NCBI GenBank assembly: GCA_013407085.1
Contig: JACCGJ010003123.1
Coordinates: 62,001 to 126,000 of the forward strand
Length of the DNA stretch: 64,000 nucleotides
Reading direction: 5' to 3'
From: Atriophallophorus winterbourni
Lineage: Eukaryota > Platyhelminthes > Trematoda > Plagiorchiida > Microphallidae
A model generated the notes under the pieces. The model was given only the letters and a program-made list of their open reading frames with translations. It was not told the DNA's origin and did no database searches. The translations under genes and the position numbers were made by a program. The stretch's first letter is position 1; each line of letters starts with the position of its first letter. Below, piece after piece: positions 1-12,109 of this stretch.

Positions 1-24
1 AAGACATTCTCGTCGTAGTAATAC

Positions 25-500
25 ATACTATTGAGGTGCGAAGTACATTAAGGATGAGCGCTAATCACGAGCTTTCCAAGGATATTCAGTACACTACTCT
101 CAGGCACAACACAAGAGTGGTAAGCGCAGAAACGGTCGACGACTGCAATCGCTGATCGGCAGTGATTCGGTTTTGGGAAAGATCGCATGAGGACGGTTCA
201 AGCGACAACATACTCGGAAACACGAAATGGACAAAGGCAGCCACTAACGAACGATATGTAATTTCTCAAGGTCGGACTTGAAGCGTACGAAATCGATTAA
301 CAAATCAGATCTAAGTGACAACAGAGACGGACATGATTTAGGACAGTGTGGTGTTTGCTTGAATTGCCTATATAAGATAGGCCTGAGCTTTGTTCTTTGC
401 CTTGTGCGTTTGACTTGTCTGCTTTCTCTTGTTTTGTGGGATTCGTGGGTGAACGCATTTAGCGTTGGACAGGTTGACCTCAGGGATGAATCGCGGGATA
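25..500 (+). repeat. Dispersed repeat, copy 1
   Basis: This stretch aligns by eye, in the same orientation, with 43695-44165. Shared blocks include AATCACGAG near the start, GCGACAACAT in the middle and GTGGGATTCG followed by GGGTGAACG near the end. No convincing protein is encoded. It could be an untranslated or terminal part of a retroelement; the ends and class are unknown. Confidence 0.55.
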
Positions 501-803
501 TTGTTTGAACGGTGGCCCGAATGTTTGGATAAGAGGTCAGATGTTCGCCAGCTTTCAATTGTTAACTAGCAACGGGACGGCGTAATCAATTCCGGTCCAC
601 CTCTCCCCATTCGCCACAATATGTACAACCAATAAACTACCGTATTTTTCGGACGATACGGCACACCGGATTATAAGGCGCAGTATCACTGAACGATCTG
701 TTTTCATATATAAGACGCACCGGATTATAATGCGCATAAAGCGAAACAAAAATAGTCGGATAGGTCAGACTTTATTCAAATCAGGAACAATAACTGTCAA
801 AAT

Positions 804-867
804 ATTCATTTGCATGCTTTTCCGTCATTCACACCCCACGACCGGTTTCGTGCTGTTTGCACTCATC
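804..867 (-). mobile_element. Truncated hammerhead (subfamily A) insertion in Tigger
   Basis: About 64 bp match the 14.0-kb array repeat (minus sense): GAGTGC, AAACA, GCAC, GAAA, CCGGTC, GTGGGG. It stops inside the ribozyme core, at GATGAG. It is flanked by ACTGTCAAAAT (793-803) and ACTGTCAATAT (868-878), an 11-bp direct repeat with one mismatch. Self-cleavage is not expected because the 5' side of the core and of stem I is missing. Confidence 0.75.
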
Positions 868-907
868 ACTGTCAATATTACATAAAAAAGTACACTAACT
901 TTTTCAA

Positions 908-2188
908 TCATTCCTCTTCTACGAATCCATCAAATTCCTCGTCTTCAGTGTCAGAATTCAACAGTTTGGCGATAGCGGCATCAAGCACGCCCGGATCCCT
1001 CTCGTCATAATCCGATTCAGTCTCATTGCTGTTGCTTGGCTGTTCATCAATGATTCCAGCCTTAGTGAAAGCTCGGACAACAGTAGAGACCGATACTTTA
1101 GCCCAGGCGTCGACGATCCATTGGCTGACAGTGGCGTAACTAGCCCGGCGTTACCTACCTGTCTTGGTAAATGTGTGCTCACCTTCTGTCATCCATTGCT
1201 CCCATGCGGCTCGCAATTTAGCCTTGAACGCCCTATTGACTCCAACATCTAGCGGTTGGAGTTCTTTGGTCAATCCTCCAGGAACGATGGCCAGCTCCGA
1301 ATTGGTTTTCTTCACTTGACTTTTGACAGTTTCAGTGAGATGAGCGCGCATAGAGTCATAGATCAATAAGGCCGTAGAAGTGTGGAAAAAGCCATCCGGC
1401 CTCCTGACATAAACTTCTCTCAGCCACTCGCTCATTTTCTCTTCGTCCATCCAGCCTTTCGGATTGACCTTAACAATGATTCCAACAGGAAACTTTTCTT
1501 TTGGCAAAGTCTTCCTCTTAAAAATGACCATGGGTGGTAGTTTCTGACCATTAGCCTGACAACCAAGAACGACAGTGAAGGAAGATTTCTCACTCCCAGT
1601 GGTTCGCATAGATACAGTAGACATTCCTGTTTTTTCTACGGTACGGTTCACGGGGATGTCAAAGGTGAGAGGGACCTCATCCATGTTTGTGATGTGGTCA
1701 GAATGGATCTTCTTTTCTATGATCTTGTCCTTGCAGTAAGTGCGAAAGATAGCTATTCTTTCATTGTAATCCTTTGGCAGTTGCTGTGAAGTGGTAATTC
1801 TTGTTCGGATGGAGAGATGACGCCTTTTCATAAAACGGAAGCACCAAGAAGGACCTTCTTGAAATTCGTCTATCTTCATATCACGTGCCATCGCTGTTAC
1901 CTTAAGTCGAATGGAGATTGTAGAGACACTTTTACCTGCTCTTCTCTGTTCAGTAATCCACTGCTCAATTTTGTCCTCTGATTGCGGCCAACTTGCCTTG
2001 TTCCCTCGGAAACACTTTTTCGTCTTCTTTACTTGACACAGGTCATCTTCTTGTTTCCTCCACTTCCGTACCATTGATTCATTAATGTTGAATTGTTTCG
2101 CAGCTGCTTTATTCCCATGTTGTACTACGCGGCTGATGGCCTTGAGTTTGAAATCCGCATCGTAAGCATGTCTCTTAACAGGTGCCAT
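908..2188 (-). pseudogene. Tigger/pogo-like transposase with one in-frame stop
   Basis: The frame starts with MAPVKRHAYDADFKLKAI and would be 426 codons. An N-terminal CENP-B/pogo-type helix-turn-helix region (KAAAKQFNINESMVRKW) is followed by a second DNA-binding region (EDKIEQWITEQRRAGKSVS) and a DDE_1 catalytic domain. The likely metal-binding acidic residues lie in TNMDEVPL, LLIYDSMRAHLT and LQPLDVGVNRAF. A TAA at 1151-1153 breaks the frame after TFTKTGR. The same frame then stays open through TVSQWIVDAWAKVSV and an acidic tail ending at the TGA at 908-910, so only one lesion is visible. The start was taken at the Met before the conserved block; an upstream extension is possible. The family excises and pastes DNA at TA sites. 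The copy is young but probably dead, unless the stop is read through or is a sequencing error. Confidence 0.88.
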
Positions 2189-2566
2189 TTTGGGGTCTTT
2201 AATTACCGGATGTTTAAACACCGTACATACCAGGAATAGTGGTTTCGGTAAGTGAAAGAGTTTCATTTTAATCGCTGAATAGTTTCATGTTGATCTGTTG
2301 TTGATTGTTTGACTCTGACCCCAAAACAAGTCTGTCTAGACAGCATAGAAAGCCGACTCCACGACCATCTGTGATTATTTTTCTACAATCAAGGGGAGTG
2401 ACATCGTCACTTACCAAAGTCGTAATAAAACATTTTGACAGATTTCTCAGCGCACTGTGAACATACACTATTCATACATAAGGCGCACCGGAATGTAAGG
2501 CTCACTGCCGATTTTTCGTACAAATTAGTGTTTTTATGTGCGCCTTATAGTCCGAAAAATACGGTA

Positions 2567-2820
2567 CACGTCGTGCGACAGCGTCAGTTTAAATAAATTC
2601 AGCGGGAATGTAGAACGATGGTTTGACCGAAAATAAAATCTGTAGCTGTATGATCAGCTTTTGAATATTCTTTTCGCTATCAGGCCGTGGATAATTTGTG
2701 ATTAACCTTCGCGCGATCTACTCACGGATGACGGAGCTCGGCTATTTTTGCCACGCATTTGGCATCTGAGTAAGGCGGAGAAACAGGATTGAGTATATTT
2801 CCAACAAATGTGCATAACTC
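2567..2820. other. No recognisable feature
   Basis: Spacer between the Tigger element and the next LINE fragment. Nothing recognised on either strand. Confidence 0.5.
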
Positions 2821-3876
2821 AATTCTATTCAATTCAATTTAATAGTCTAAAAAGCATATAGCTTTACAAAAATCACAGAACAATATGGGAATTACGAATA
2901 ACATAGGTAGTAAAAAGGGATATGTTTGCTTACTGAGCAGTTCAGGAATCAGGTAAAAATACATAATGTAGAAACTGTTTTAAATAGGTTGGATGGCATA
3001 TGTAAATCCATGGGTCAAGATGTATAGTTTACTTCGATGCATGGGTTCAAAGTTCAAAGCTTTTATGGTGTAGTATATATAGGTTCAAAGTTTGGATTGG
3101 TCAACATGAAGTTGTCCAAATTCGATTTGAATATATCCAAGGTGGGTGAATGTGCAACATTACAAGGTAGGGAGTTCCAGTTAAAGCATACACGTACGGA
3201 ATAAAAGTACCTTCGACAGTTCAGTCTCGAGTCGGAATAAGTACTGTGTAGTCATGACTCCCGCTGGTAAGACGGCGGTAACGAGAGTCAAATAGATTGA
3301 GACTTGCAATACGATCTTCGTATTGTTTGTGCTTTAAACCACGTATGAGATTGGTGGTCCGATGATATATTCTCTGCAAGAGGCTGATGTCCTTCTGTGG
3401 CCAGGGTGACCAAGCCTGAACCGCAAACTCCAAGGTTAGCTCCAAGTACGTATTTATTATTCGATGAGCAGTTTGCTTCGTGAAACTCCCGAACACGCGT
3501 TTTAGCGGTAGCAGTACTCTTGACGTCTTTTCGTAGACAGCTGTGGCGTTATGTGACGGTTTTAAAGTGCTGCTCGCCCACAGACCCAAGTACTTCTCCT
3601 TGTCAGTGCTTTTAAGAATATGGGAATTAAGGGTGTAAGAGAACTCGAAATGTCTTCCAACAATCAATACCTTGCATTTTCTGACATTGAAAGTTAGTTC
3701 ATTTCTAACTGACCAGTCATGTAAAGCATCGAAGTCCAGCTGAAGCTGTCTGCAATCCTTAGTTGTGCGTACATGTGTCCACAGCTTGATGTCATCCGCA
3801 AATAACAAGATTTTGCTGCGAACAAGTTTCGGTAAGTCGTTTACATAGATCAGGAAAAGAATTGGTCCAAGCACTG
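2821..3876 (-). pseudogene. CR1-like LINE, reverse transcriptase to 3' end
   Basis: The minus frame 3221-3874 begins LGPILFLIYVNDLPKL and reaches LLFADDIKLW, the palm motif of non-LTR reverse transcriptases with the FADD catalytic box. It continues through a thumb-like region (INTYLELTLEFAVQAWSPW) into YHRTTNLIRGLKHKQYEDRI. After a frame break the C-terminal signature RRYFYSVRVCFNWNSLPCNV can be read to about 3060. The 3' end at about 2821-2850 has a TTGAA-type repeat on minus. The endonuclease and the first reverse transcriptase blocks are missing, so this is a 5'-truncated, frameshifted copy. The clade call is inferred from motifs. Confidence 0.85.
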
Positions 3877-4127
3877 ATCAATTCTTTTTCTGATCTATGT
3901 AAACGACTTACCTAAACTTGTTTGCTGCAAAATCTTGTTATTTGAGGATGATATCAATCTGTGGATACAAGCACGCACAACTAAGGATTGCAGACAGCCT
4001 CAGCTGGACCTTGATACATGATTGGTCAGTTATAAATAAACTGCCTTTCAACGTGGCGTATATTAAAAGTTCGACCGGGTATTTAACTTCCACGCCTCAT
4101 ATACATTTAAAAATTCATTCATAAATC
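3877..4127 (+). pseudogene. Second LINE reverse transcriptase fragment, head-to-head
   Basis: This reads ILFLIYVNDLPKLVCCKILL and then FEDD where the neighbouring copy has FADD, followed by stops. It is the same protein segment as 3640-3874 but on plus, so the two copies meet near 3876 as an imperfect palindrome. The catalytic box is mutated and the fragment is dead. Confidence 0.8.
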
Positions 4128-4244
4128 ATATGCGTGTAAAATAGTTATGTTTTAGATGTCATACAAATACATACATCATGTCGGAGGGTAAAAAATATCA
4201 TAGGATATTCTCAAGGATCATTGTCAGCCACGAAAATATACCAC

Positions 4245-4475
4245 TCCATGCAGGCAACTAGTGAATTTTAAAACCGTCAAAGATATCAGATTGTACCAAG
4301 TGAGTACGTAAGCTATTGGCTGTTATACACAGTACGGACAGAAAATGCGTATATACTAAGTTTCACCTGCGTGCTGTCGATATTGAGCTGAATGCAATTT
4401 ATGAATTCCTAGGCTCATTTCATATGGATGGTTAGAAATTCCAAGGATAAGCTTTGTCGCTCTTTGGTTAGGCCC
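4245..4475 (-). repeat. LINE C-terminus remnant
   Basis: Similar by eye to 34968-35350 on the same strand: a GATTGTACC...GTGAGTA...GTAA block, then TGAGCTGAATGCAA and GTTTTGTCGCTCT-like blocks. The 34.9-kb copy encodes the C-terminus of a CR1-like LINE; here the frame is lost. Confidence 0.5.
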
Positions 4476-6140
4476 TAGTGGTGTTTTCTGATGACTGCGT
4501 TCTAGCGACGGCCTTGTCTTTTGAACCTCCTCCTCTTGGCTCACAGAACAACTCTCGTATTACGAATCTTATCTTTTCTGGAGTGACGGTGTGATGCAGT
4601 ACAATCAAGTTCGAAGAAAAGGCGAAATGGAATAGAGAAAAGGGCAGTACTGTTGTTCGCTGTCTGTTGATGTACTTGTCTCCGATATCTTCTTGTTCGT
4701 TGCTCTTAGTATCCACTTCTTTACATATGTCGCGCCATATGATTTTTAAAACTGGTCGATGTCACTAGCCGGGCGACGATGGTCAATCAATATATACGTG
4801 AATCACATGTTAGCGAAAGATAGATGAACTCGAAGTGCACAATAATAAATGTGCAGAGACGCTGGTCTGCTACAGCTCTACTTACAATAGTGGTCCAACA
4901 TAATCAATCTAAATGACTCCTGCATTGATTATTATTTAATGCAGTTAATCATTGAGTATGATAATCGCTGTGTGATTCAGGTTCGCCTGAAAATTTGTTT
5001 GTGTGTGAAACATTCGAGTTTTTTAAGAAGAAGATGAAGTAAAAGAAAGAAAAAAATTGTCGTATACACGAATTTTCAGCAGTTACAATAATTTCACCAA
5101 ATTTTTTTAAATGAAGAACGGATCTCCACATCAAGTCAGAATTTGTCAACTAAACTAGGTTTCTTGTCCGTCTTGATTGATAATTTCCAAATATGATCCA
5201 ATTTATTAGCAAATGACGTAACCAAATGTTTTGGGGCAAAAGTTTCACAAAAATTCCAGGTATCTCGTAATTTGTTCAAAATTGGCCTCAGTTGATACGA
5301 AAAAATGATGTGTTTGACCCACAGATTACATTAAAATTTAACGAAAAAAGTGGAAAACATGTGTGGAGAAATTAATTTTATGCACGGCCGATTTGAAGGC
5401 CCCGCCTCGCTTGCAGGAATTTTGTTGCTCCGTGTTAAAATATTCTGTCCGGTTGTAGATTAACCATTCTATTAAGAAAAAATCATGGAGCACTTTGCAG
5501 CAAATCATGGAATTCAGTTTAATGTGAGAACCCGATTGCAACAATCTGCCGATACGTTACAAACCCTACGTAAAAATGGTTATGTGAAACGCTGAAAATA
5601 AACTGACAAACATGAAAACATCCATTTCATTTACTGTAAAATTACTAGAATGAATCCACATATGATTAACCGTGTAATTCACCAACAGTGAACGTTGTTT
5701 ATGATTTCATTTTATTTAAAGTCTTTACACCTGTTTCTTACATGGACTAGAGAGGTTGACCATCAAATAAAATCAATAATGTACTATTTCAAACTTTGAT
5801 AAAACATGCTCCCATTTTTCGCATTCAATTAGAATTCACGTTGCGATTGCCGTGAGTAAATGCGGAATATTTGTACCACGTTGCGAAGACGTCGTGGTAA
5901 TCTTAAACAATTGCAGATGACGTGCTTGGATTTGTCGCTAATTCAGTTAAATTTAGTTATTCGGTAACAAATAATTGTATTCTGTGTCCTCTTGCACTAA
6001 ACCTTTTAGGTGCTTAGGAAAGAAGCCGAAAAGTTTTCATAAAAGTTTTTCTGATCCGTTTCTGAAAAATATCATTTTGCGTATATTGGCGAAAGGAAAA
6101 TGGACACCAACCGTATGTCCAACGACAAAACCAAAATATG
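4476..6140. other. Long stretch without recognised gene
   Basis: Short open frames on both strands show no recognisable motif, splice structure or repeat similarity. A5/T5-rich tracts occur around 5020-5060. Confidence 0.4.
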
Positions 6141-6159
6141 ATGTCATTCGCGTATAATG

Positions 6160-6835
6160 AAGGATATAAATTCCTTCAGAAAAAACTTAAATCATTCACA
6201 AAGCAGATACTCCCACGTATAATTAACACCTATATCAGACCAACAATGGTGTACGCTGTTCAAGCATGGTCCCAATGGTTACAAAAGGACAAGACCTTGC
6301 TGCAACGCGTTTACCACCGTGATACAAAACTGGTGCCCGGGCAAAATATCAGGCCATACGAGGAGAGGATTGCAACTCTGAACCTGTTTGACTTTTCCTA
6401 CCGTCATGTCAAGAGTGACTTGATCCTGCTTTTCAACATTCTGCATACAGTGGATCACACAATTGAACACCTGTTTCATCGACAAGGAGCTCGTGGTAGC
6501 AGATCGCAGGGCTACAAGTTACTTATTTCACACTAGATCAAATTGTCAAAGGTATTTCTCTGCTGTCCGAGTTTGTTTTATATGGAACTCTCTGCCCCCA
6601 CATATCATTTGCGCATCAAGCCTGAACATGTTCAAGGCTGAACTTGACAAGTATACGTTGACAAAATCCAACCTTGCACCTGAATACACGTGCTGACTTT
6701 CCATATTGATAAAACATTTGTGTTGTTTTTATGCATTCCCTATATTTTTAATCTGTGATTACTGTAAAGTATTTGCTTTTCGGACCATCAAAACTTTGGA
6801 TTACTTTGAATTTGAACAATATATTCTAAATGCTC
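6160..6835 (+). pseudogene. CR1-like LINE C-terminus and 3' UTR
   Basis: FLQKKLKSFTKQILPRIINT leads into IRPTMVYAVQAWSQWLQKD and YHRDTKLVPGQN, the region after the reverse transcriptase in CR1-like LINEs. After a frame shift near 6480 the end is recovered as RYFSAVRVCFIWNSLPPH and stops at 6694-6696. The 3' UTR at 6700-6830 (CATTCCCTATATTTTTAATC) recurs at 36965-37090 and 46860-46980, which defines one LINE subfamily. The 5' end is truncated. Confidence 0.85.
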
Positions 6836-7329
6836 GAAGCATGGCATTTAATGTTGCAATCTTTTATCAGCAACTTCTATTCGACAGAATTGCTGTACCA
6901 TTAGGACCTGCAAGCAGCGAAGGCCAACCAGAATTCGGATCAATCATACAACATGGGCTCGGAAACACGGGGAGATAACAAATGAAAGCGGATGACCACA
7001 TATTCTATCTAGTGACCAACTTCAGCAACATCGACTCGGATAAGGCTCGTGAACCACCAACAACTGCAAGTAATACGAGCATCCGACAGAATGCTTCATG
7101 TCGGAAGAAATGCTCAACGAACAGAAACGAAAGTTCATTGATTAAAAATCTTTATAACAGTTCGTGGTTTAAGTGGAAGCTGTAAAGTTTGCCCACAATC
7201 TTTTTGAAGGTGTTCAAGCCTCAAAAATATATTATATAAAACGCAGAGAAGCTTCCGAAACACCACGACATTTGGCGAACCGATTATAGAAAATTATTTC
7301 CATCTTTATCATGAATTTTGATTGGTTTT
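6836..7329. other. No recognisable feature
   Basis: Short plus-strand frames (6706-6978, 6982-7185) show no known motif. Nothing else seen. Confidence 0.4.
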
Positions 7330-8640
7330 GATCCGAAATGGAAGCTCTACGATCAAACACACTATTAAAAAATTGCTGATCATGGGCGATTTTAAACTCC
7401 AGTGTTTGTGTTTAATAAGAGAACACTCCCTGCAATCAAGGCTCACTGAACCTGATCTTACTGTCTCCACCTGATGACGGCAAACAGCCAGAAACTGGTA
7501 GTGGTGTGTAAGGGATGGGGATGTGAGCACCACAATACATTGGTCCCTGCAATCGTTTGAATACAAATTCAATGAGCTTATCGAACTCGCTCCAATGAAC
7601 AACCACGTTGAGCATTCAACTCACAGACGGAGTTTTGGTCAACCTTCAACCCTTGACCTTGTCTTTACATCTGAACCAACTGCTGTAGAGACCGTATAAT
7701 ACCTGGCTCCCCTAGGAAAGAGTGACCACGCTGTGCTTGTGTTCGAGTACGTATGTAGTGCCGAACTGCTGAGCGACCAGACAAACGTTTTACGCAACAT
7801 AAACTTTCGATCCTTAAATGGTCGCATAGATCAACACATTTCAGAGTTTAATTGCATGGATTCTGCTCGTATTACAATACATTTATAAATTATTTGAATT
7901 GGAAAATTGAAAATTTCGAGTTATATACCACGCAAATGCCACCACAACTACCATTTTGATATCCAGAGTAGAACTAAAAAGAGTTAGCTATAAAGAAAGG
8001 GTCTTGGGTAACTCCTAAGAATTTCGGCACGGAAGAAAACTTTGAAGCGATTCTGTAATATACGGAATCACTTCATGTCTCTGGTAAGAGAAGATCGCAT
8101 GCAGTTCCAATGGAACTTGCTAACGAAAATGGAATAGAATCCTAAGCTTCTCTACAAGATAGTAAATGAGGGATCATGTGTTAATCCAGGCGTCTTCTCT
8201 GTACAAATACCTAGCGGATTGTCTCATTGTGCACAAGATACCACCGACGCTTTATCAATAATTTAGGCATTTTTCTTCAATCTAAGAAATGTATCGAGTA
8301 TCAAGTTTGAACAAATTCACCACATTTGAAGATATTAATCGAAATGATTGTCAATAAATACGGTTGGGTAAATTAAAACTAAAAATGTTTTCTGGCGCAG
8401 ACAAAGTTACCCCTTTTGTCGCATTTTTCTGAATGCTACCCTCATGAGGCTGTTCAATCTCACTCTACATGAAGGATAAATATTACCACAATAAAAATAA
8501 GTGATGATTACTCCTATTTATAAATGGCTGTAGCCGTTGGGGATTGTCCCTCAAATAGTTACGACATGTTTGCCCGACTTTTGGCACAATGAGCACTATA
8601 AATTTTGATGTTCCCGTTTTGCAGGTACCCCGGCAGTAAT
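7330..8640 (+). pseudogene. CR1-like LINE, endonuclease to early reverse transcriptase
   Basis: A MGDF motif (endonuclease) is followed, after removal of the insertion at 7438-7543, by FEYKFNELIELAP and STLDLVFTSEPTAVETV, then PLGKSDHAVLVFEYV: the C-terminal half of an apurinic-type endonuclease with its SDH motif. Decayed linker and early reverse transcriptase follow in several frames, ending with NATLMRLFNLTLHEG and MITPIYK near 8450-8520. Many frameshifts and stops. The direction and domain order fit a non-LTR ORF2; the 3' part is absent. Confidence 0.8.
7438..7543 (+). mobile_element. Hammerhead element, subfamily B, with 11-bp target duplication
   Basis: A 106-bp insertion between perfect direct repeats TCCCTGCAATC at 7427-7437 and 7544-7554. 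It holds a hammerhead-like core: CCAC / CTGATGA / GGC-AAACA-GCC / GAAA / CTGGTA / GTGG. CCAC and GTGG can form stem I, and cleavage would follow a GUA triplet. The first stem II position is C against A instead of the usual G-C, so activity is uncertain. Removing the element and one repeat rejoins the LINE reading frame. Confidence 0.85.
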
Positions 8641-8819
8641 GTAAATCCAAATTAATTATACTAATGAGAACTATAAGGCTTCTAATCTCTAATCATACTG
8701 TACTAGACTAATCATGACGTGCAAGGAAGGCCAAGAACGAAATTAATCAACGATTTTATTAGGTAATGATAATCCTTAAAAAAATCAATAATTCCATGAG
8801 TGATGCATTCAACACGTAA

Positions 8820-9370
8820 ACCTTCACCGTGTTGTCGTTTTTAAGTTTGCCTTCAGATGAGAGAGAAAAATCCATGTTTACCGAGCATATGGCTTCCTCT
8901 AATGATTATATTTTTGCTATGAGTTGGATGAGGAGCTCTACACTGGTCTCGACGCCCGCCTTTAGTCCTTCTACCGGGATGCTGTCAGGTCTTGTCAATT
9001 CAATTCGTTCTTCAATTGATTAATGACGCTACTGATCTCTTCCTTCGTGGGTGCACAGCACCTGATTGGCAGATCGCTTTCAGTTGGTTATATCTCCGGG
9101 GGCTTTGAATGAGCTGGGTTTCTGGCTTGACAAACTTACCTGCTACTTTCTTGATGGCGGAATACAGGCCCTCGGTTTTGTTCTGATGCGTTATTTCTTC
9201 TGCTTTTATGACCAGTGTCTCTACATAGTTCCGTGTATCTTCTCTGACGCTCCGCTTGGCAATTCCATTTGCTTCTGTATATTCTTCATGTGATTTGCTT
9301 TAGTTTCTCACGTTCTGCTGTTGTTCTCTTCTTTCTTCTATCTTCTGTAGCGTTTTTTTACAGGGTGGAG
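8820..9370 (-). pseudogene. RTE-like LINE fragment (linker before reverse transcriptase)
   Basis: Minus-strand translation gives REYTEANGIAKRSVREDTRN, then ETLVIKAEEITHQNKTEGLY, SAIKKVAGKFVKPETQ and INQLKN, the pattern of the region between endonuclease and reverse transcriptase in RTE-clade LINEs. Frames are interrupted. The catalytic domains are not present nearby. Confidence 0.65.
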
Positions 9371-10960
9371 CTTGGGACCGTCCTTGCGGAGTTTGCATAA
9401 GCACACACTAGACTGAAAATCTGATCAGATTAAATTTTCAACATTAACTATTGTTTGGGTGCACAACATTCTCGGCTTCGACACTGGATGTTAAACCAGC
9501 AGTAAACTGGGTAAACCGACTTCATTGACCAAATCACAACAAATATTCAAGCAAAAATCTCACTTCTTTGTTTGTTCAACTTTATTCGCAAATAACGAGT
9601 TTCATATTTTGCATCAAGTGCACATCCATTGTCCGCGGTATGCTTGGTGAATTTTGTTCTGTGACGATCGTCAAACGAATTTTGCATGCTGAATTTGCAT
9701 ATGTGCTGAACTGATTATATTTGACTCAAGAAACAGGTTTCATGTTGATCTTGACTGAAAATGTCACCACATGATTTAACTTATCTTTCATAAATACTAT
9801 TCAATACAAGTTACCAGATTGCTTGTACTGCTTCAAGTAAGCTATACGATTATTGTGAAGTGTTTTGTTTCTAAACATTTAAAAGATGTCAATTATTCTC
9901 ATTAAAAAATTTACTAAATAGTGTCATCACTGATCGATCTTGATTGGTTTTATATGCCGAAACAGCAGTTAATAATCTCGGGGCAATCAGCACTCCAAAG
10001 CACACACACATATATACACCCGGTTTCGTACTATGCTGTCCAAGACTGTACAATATGCATCCAAAAACGATTATATCATCGATGATATCATCGAGCTACT
10101 AAACTTGTCGACGGTTTTTAAAATATTTCATACGTTCAGTATCTCGGATGACTAGGCCTGAGGACTTTGGCGCATAAGAAAATGTTAAACGAGGTGATCC
10201 AAACATACAATGTTCATAAGACTGTTTCTTATTCCTGGATAAGTTATTCCCACTTCTATATGCTAGCAAGATTCGGTCACCGTTGTAGCTGTAAATTCAA
10301 CTCCACAAACAGAATTACCGACGGTATATTATGCATTGTGGGTCTGTTTTATTTGTTAATGGTTTATTTAAGATGCGATTAACTCATCGAGTTAACTTTA
10401 TTTAAATTAAAACTTGATGAATCTATGCGAACTAATCATGATATTTCCAGCAAATACTAACAAAACATCAATCTGTCATACTCCCAGTCATGAGGACGAA
10501 CGCATAATAATTATCACATATATTTGTATCTATATTTCAAACCACCTGGTTATTGTGAAGGTACTAACTTTTAGAATCATACAACCTCAATATTGAACAA
10601 CAATCACTTTCAAACATTTACCATGAGTTCACTACCATGTGCTATTAGTTAGTCCGTTTGGGATGGGTCTGGATGATCCCAGTCAATTTTCGCATTGTGT
10701 GTCACTTTTAGCCGACACAGTAAAATATGATGCACTAATAGTTACCGAAAGTGTGTGTTTCCTCAATGTTCTAATAGCTATCACCTCATCTGTCCTAAAA
10801 ATCATTTGTGGAACTTGATGCATTGTCTCCAGCCAGTGGAATGTATTCATGTTGTTGTGTGAACACCTTCCAGCAAGACTAAAGAAAATATATTCTCCAA
10901 AGAAAATCATTTGGATCCCAACCTGACTGGTTGAGGTGGGTTGTGTAAACTTTGATGAAG
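9371..10960. other. No recognised gene; one 16-bp palindrome
   Basis: AT-rich DNA with a short palindrome ATATCATCGATGATAT near 10073-10088. Minus frame 10683-11006 (107 codons) has no recognisable domain. Confidence 0.4.
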
Positions 10961-11006
10961 AACTATCCAGAAGTGTGTAAGTGCGGGGGATGTGAGCAAC
11001 ACACAA
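10960..11006 (+). repeat. Possible decayed subfamily B tail
   Basis: CAGAAGTGTGTAAGTG followed by GGGGATGTGAGCAACACA resembles the 3' part of the subfamily B hammerhead element. The ribozyme core is not recognisable. Confidence 0.4.
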
Positions 11007-11009
11007 ACT

Positions 11010-12060
11010 ATCCAGAACGTTTTAATAAGACATTGCTGAAAATATAAGATGCAAAGTTTGATTAAAATTCTAGATCATCCAAGCCCAAATCAACTAGATT
11101 AGCTAAACAAGGTGCTTACGATCGTTCAACCACGTGACCATAGTTCGAATTTGTCACGTGGTCAGTTTTGATTGAGCCAATGAAGTGAATGATTACTAAA
11201 TCTGATAAACCGGGCAATAGTCAATAAGAATGCGATATACGTGCGTATGTTCAAGAAACGGAACTTTTTGGAGAAAAATCAATTTCTCGAACGGCAAAAG
11301 CATGGCTTCGCAAACTAGACTGAAACACTTAATCACCAGGATGCTCCTCGAAAGTGACTAGAATTATACTTTGTTTTAATGATGTGTAATATTTGGAAGA
11401 TGAGCAAAATTTTGACTTTGAGAAACTGTTAGATAGGTTTGTGCAACAAACACTGGAGTTCAAACACAGAAGCACAGTGTGATTCCCGGTTAAGCACACA
11501 ATACGCTATTGCGTGACCAGTTAACACTTCGACTACGACTCCCTTAATTGCCTGCAATCGTTTGGAGCATCGTGCACCATATAACGTTAAGACGTTCGTG
11601 CACCAGTAGTGGCTCACGTTGCCTGTAATTGAAATTTTATACGAGATTCAACATTCATGGTGAAAAAAAGCAAATAACTGTACAATTCCATAAGATATAC
11701 GTATAAAAGTTAAACAAATCATACTTTATTGTGTGCATCCATGTGCTTCAAAGGTGGAGAAAAAGTAATTTTATTTGTGACATGGAAAGAGGAAATTTCG
11801 ATCGAAAATATATGTTTGGGTAATATGTTTTCCAGATGTGTGTATGTAAGAAGGAAGCACTAAGGGATTTCGGTAAACTGCGGCCAACACAGTATTGTTT
11901 AAAAAAAGCGCATTAGTGTATACACAATTAATACTGGTTTTGGTATGTAACGATGATGTATGGATGATGTCTATCGGGCCGACCCCCTGTGAGCTTGACC
12001 TTTATGGTTATTTGAACCGTTTTCGTAGTTTGAGTTTTCAGTATCTCTGCACGGCAATGT
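11010..12060. other. No recognisable feature
   Basis: Nothing recognised on either strand in about 1 kb; short frames only. Confidence 0.4.
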
Positions 12061-12109
12061 TTCAGCTTGTGTTTCTGAGGCTGCCTTCTGGCGTCACTGG
12101 GAATACTTT

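Larger units (their letters stand above)
638..2566 (-). mobile_element. pogo/Tigger-type DNA transposon (Tc1/mariner superfamily)
   Basis: The element is bounded by terminal inverted repeats CCGTATTTTTCGGAC (left, from 640) and GTCCGAAAAATACGG (right, to 2564), each flanked by TA, the target duplication of the Tc1/mariner superfamily. Subterminal blocks resembling CGCACCGGATTATAAGGCGC recur near both ends. Inside is one transposase reading frame on minus (908-2188). The element is about 1.9 kb, close to full length for a Tigger, and carries a small hammerhead-derived insertion at 804-867 in its 3' untranslated part. Confidence 0.9.

Noticed and set aside
10683..11006. 107-codon minus frame
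   Set aside because: No domain, no splice context; contains part of a repeat tail.
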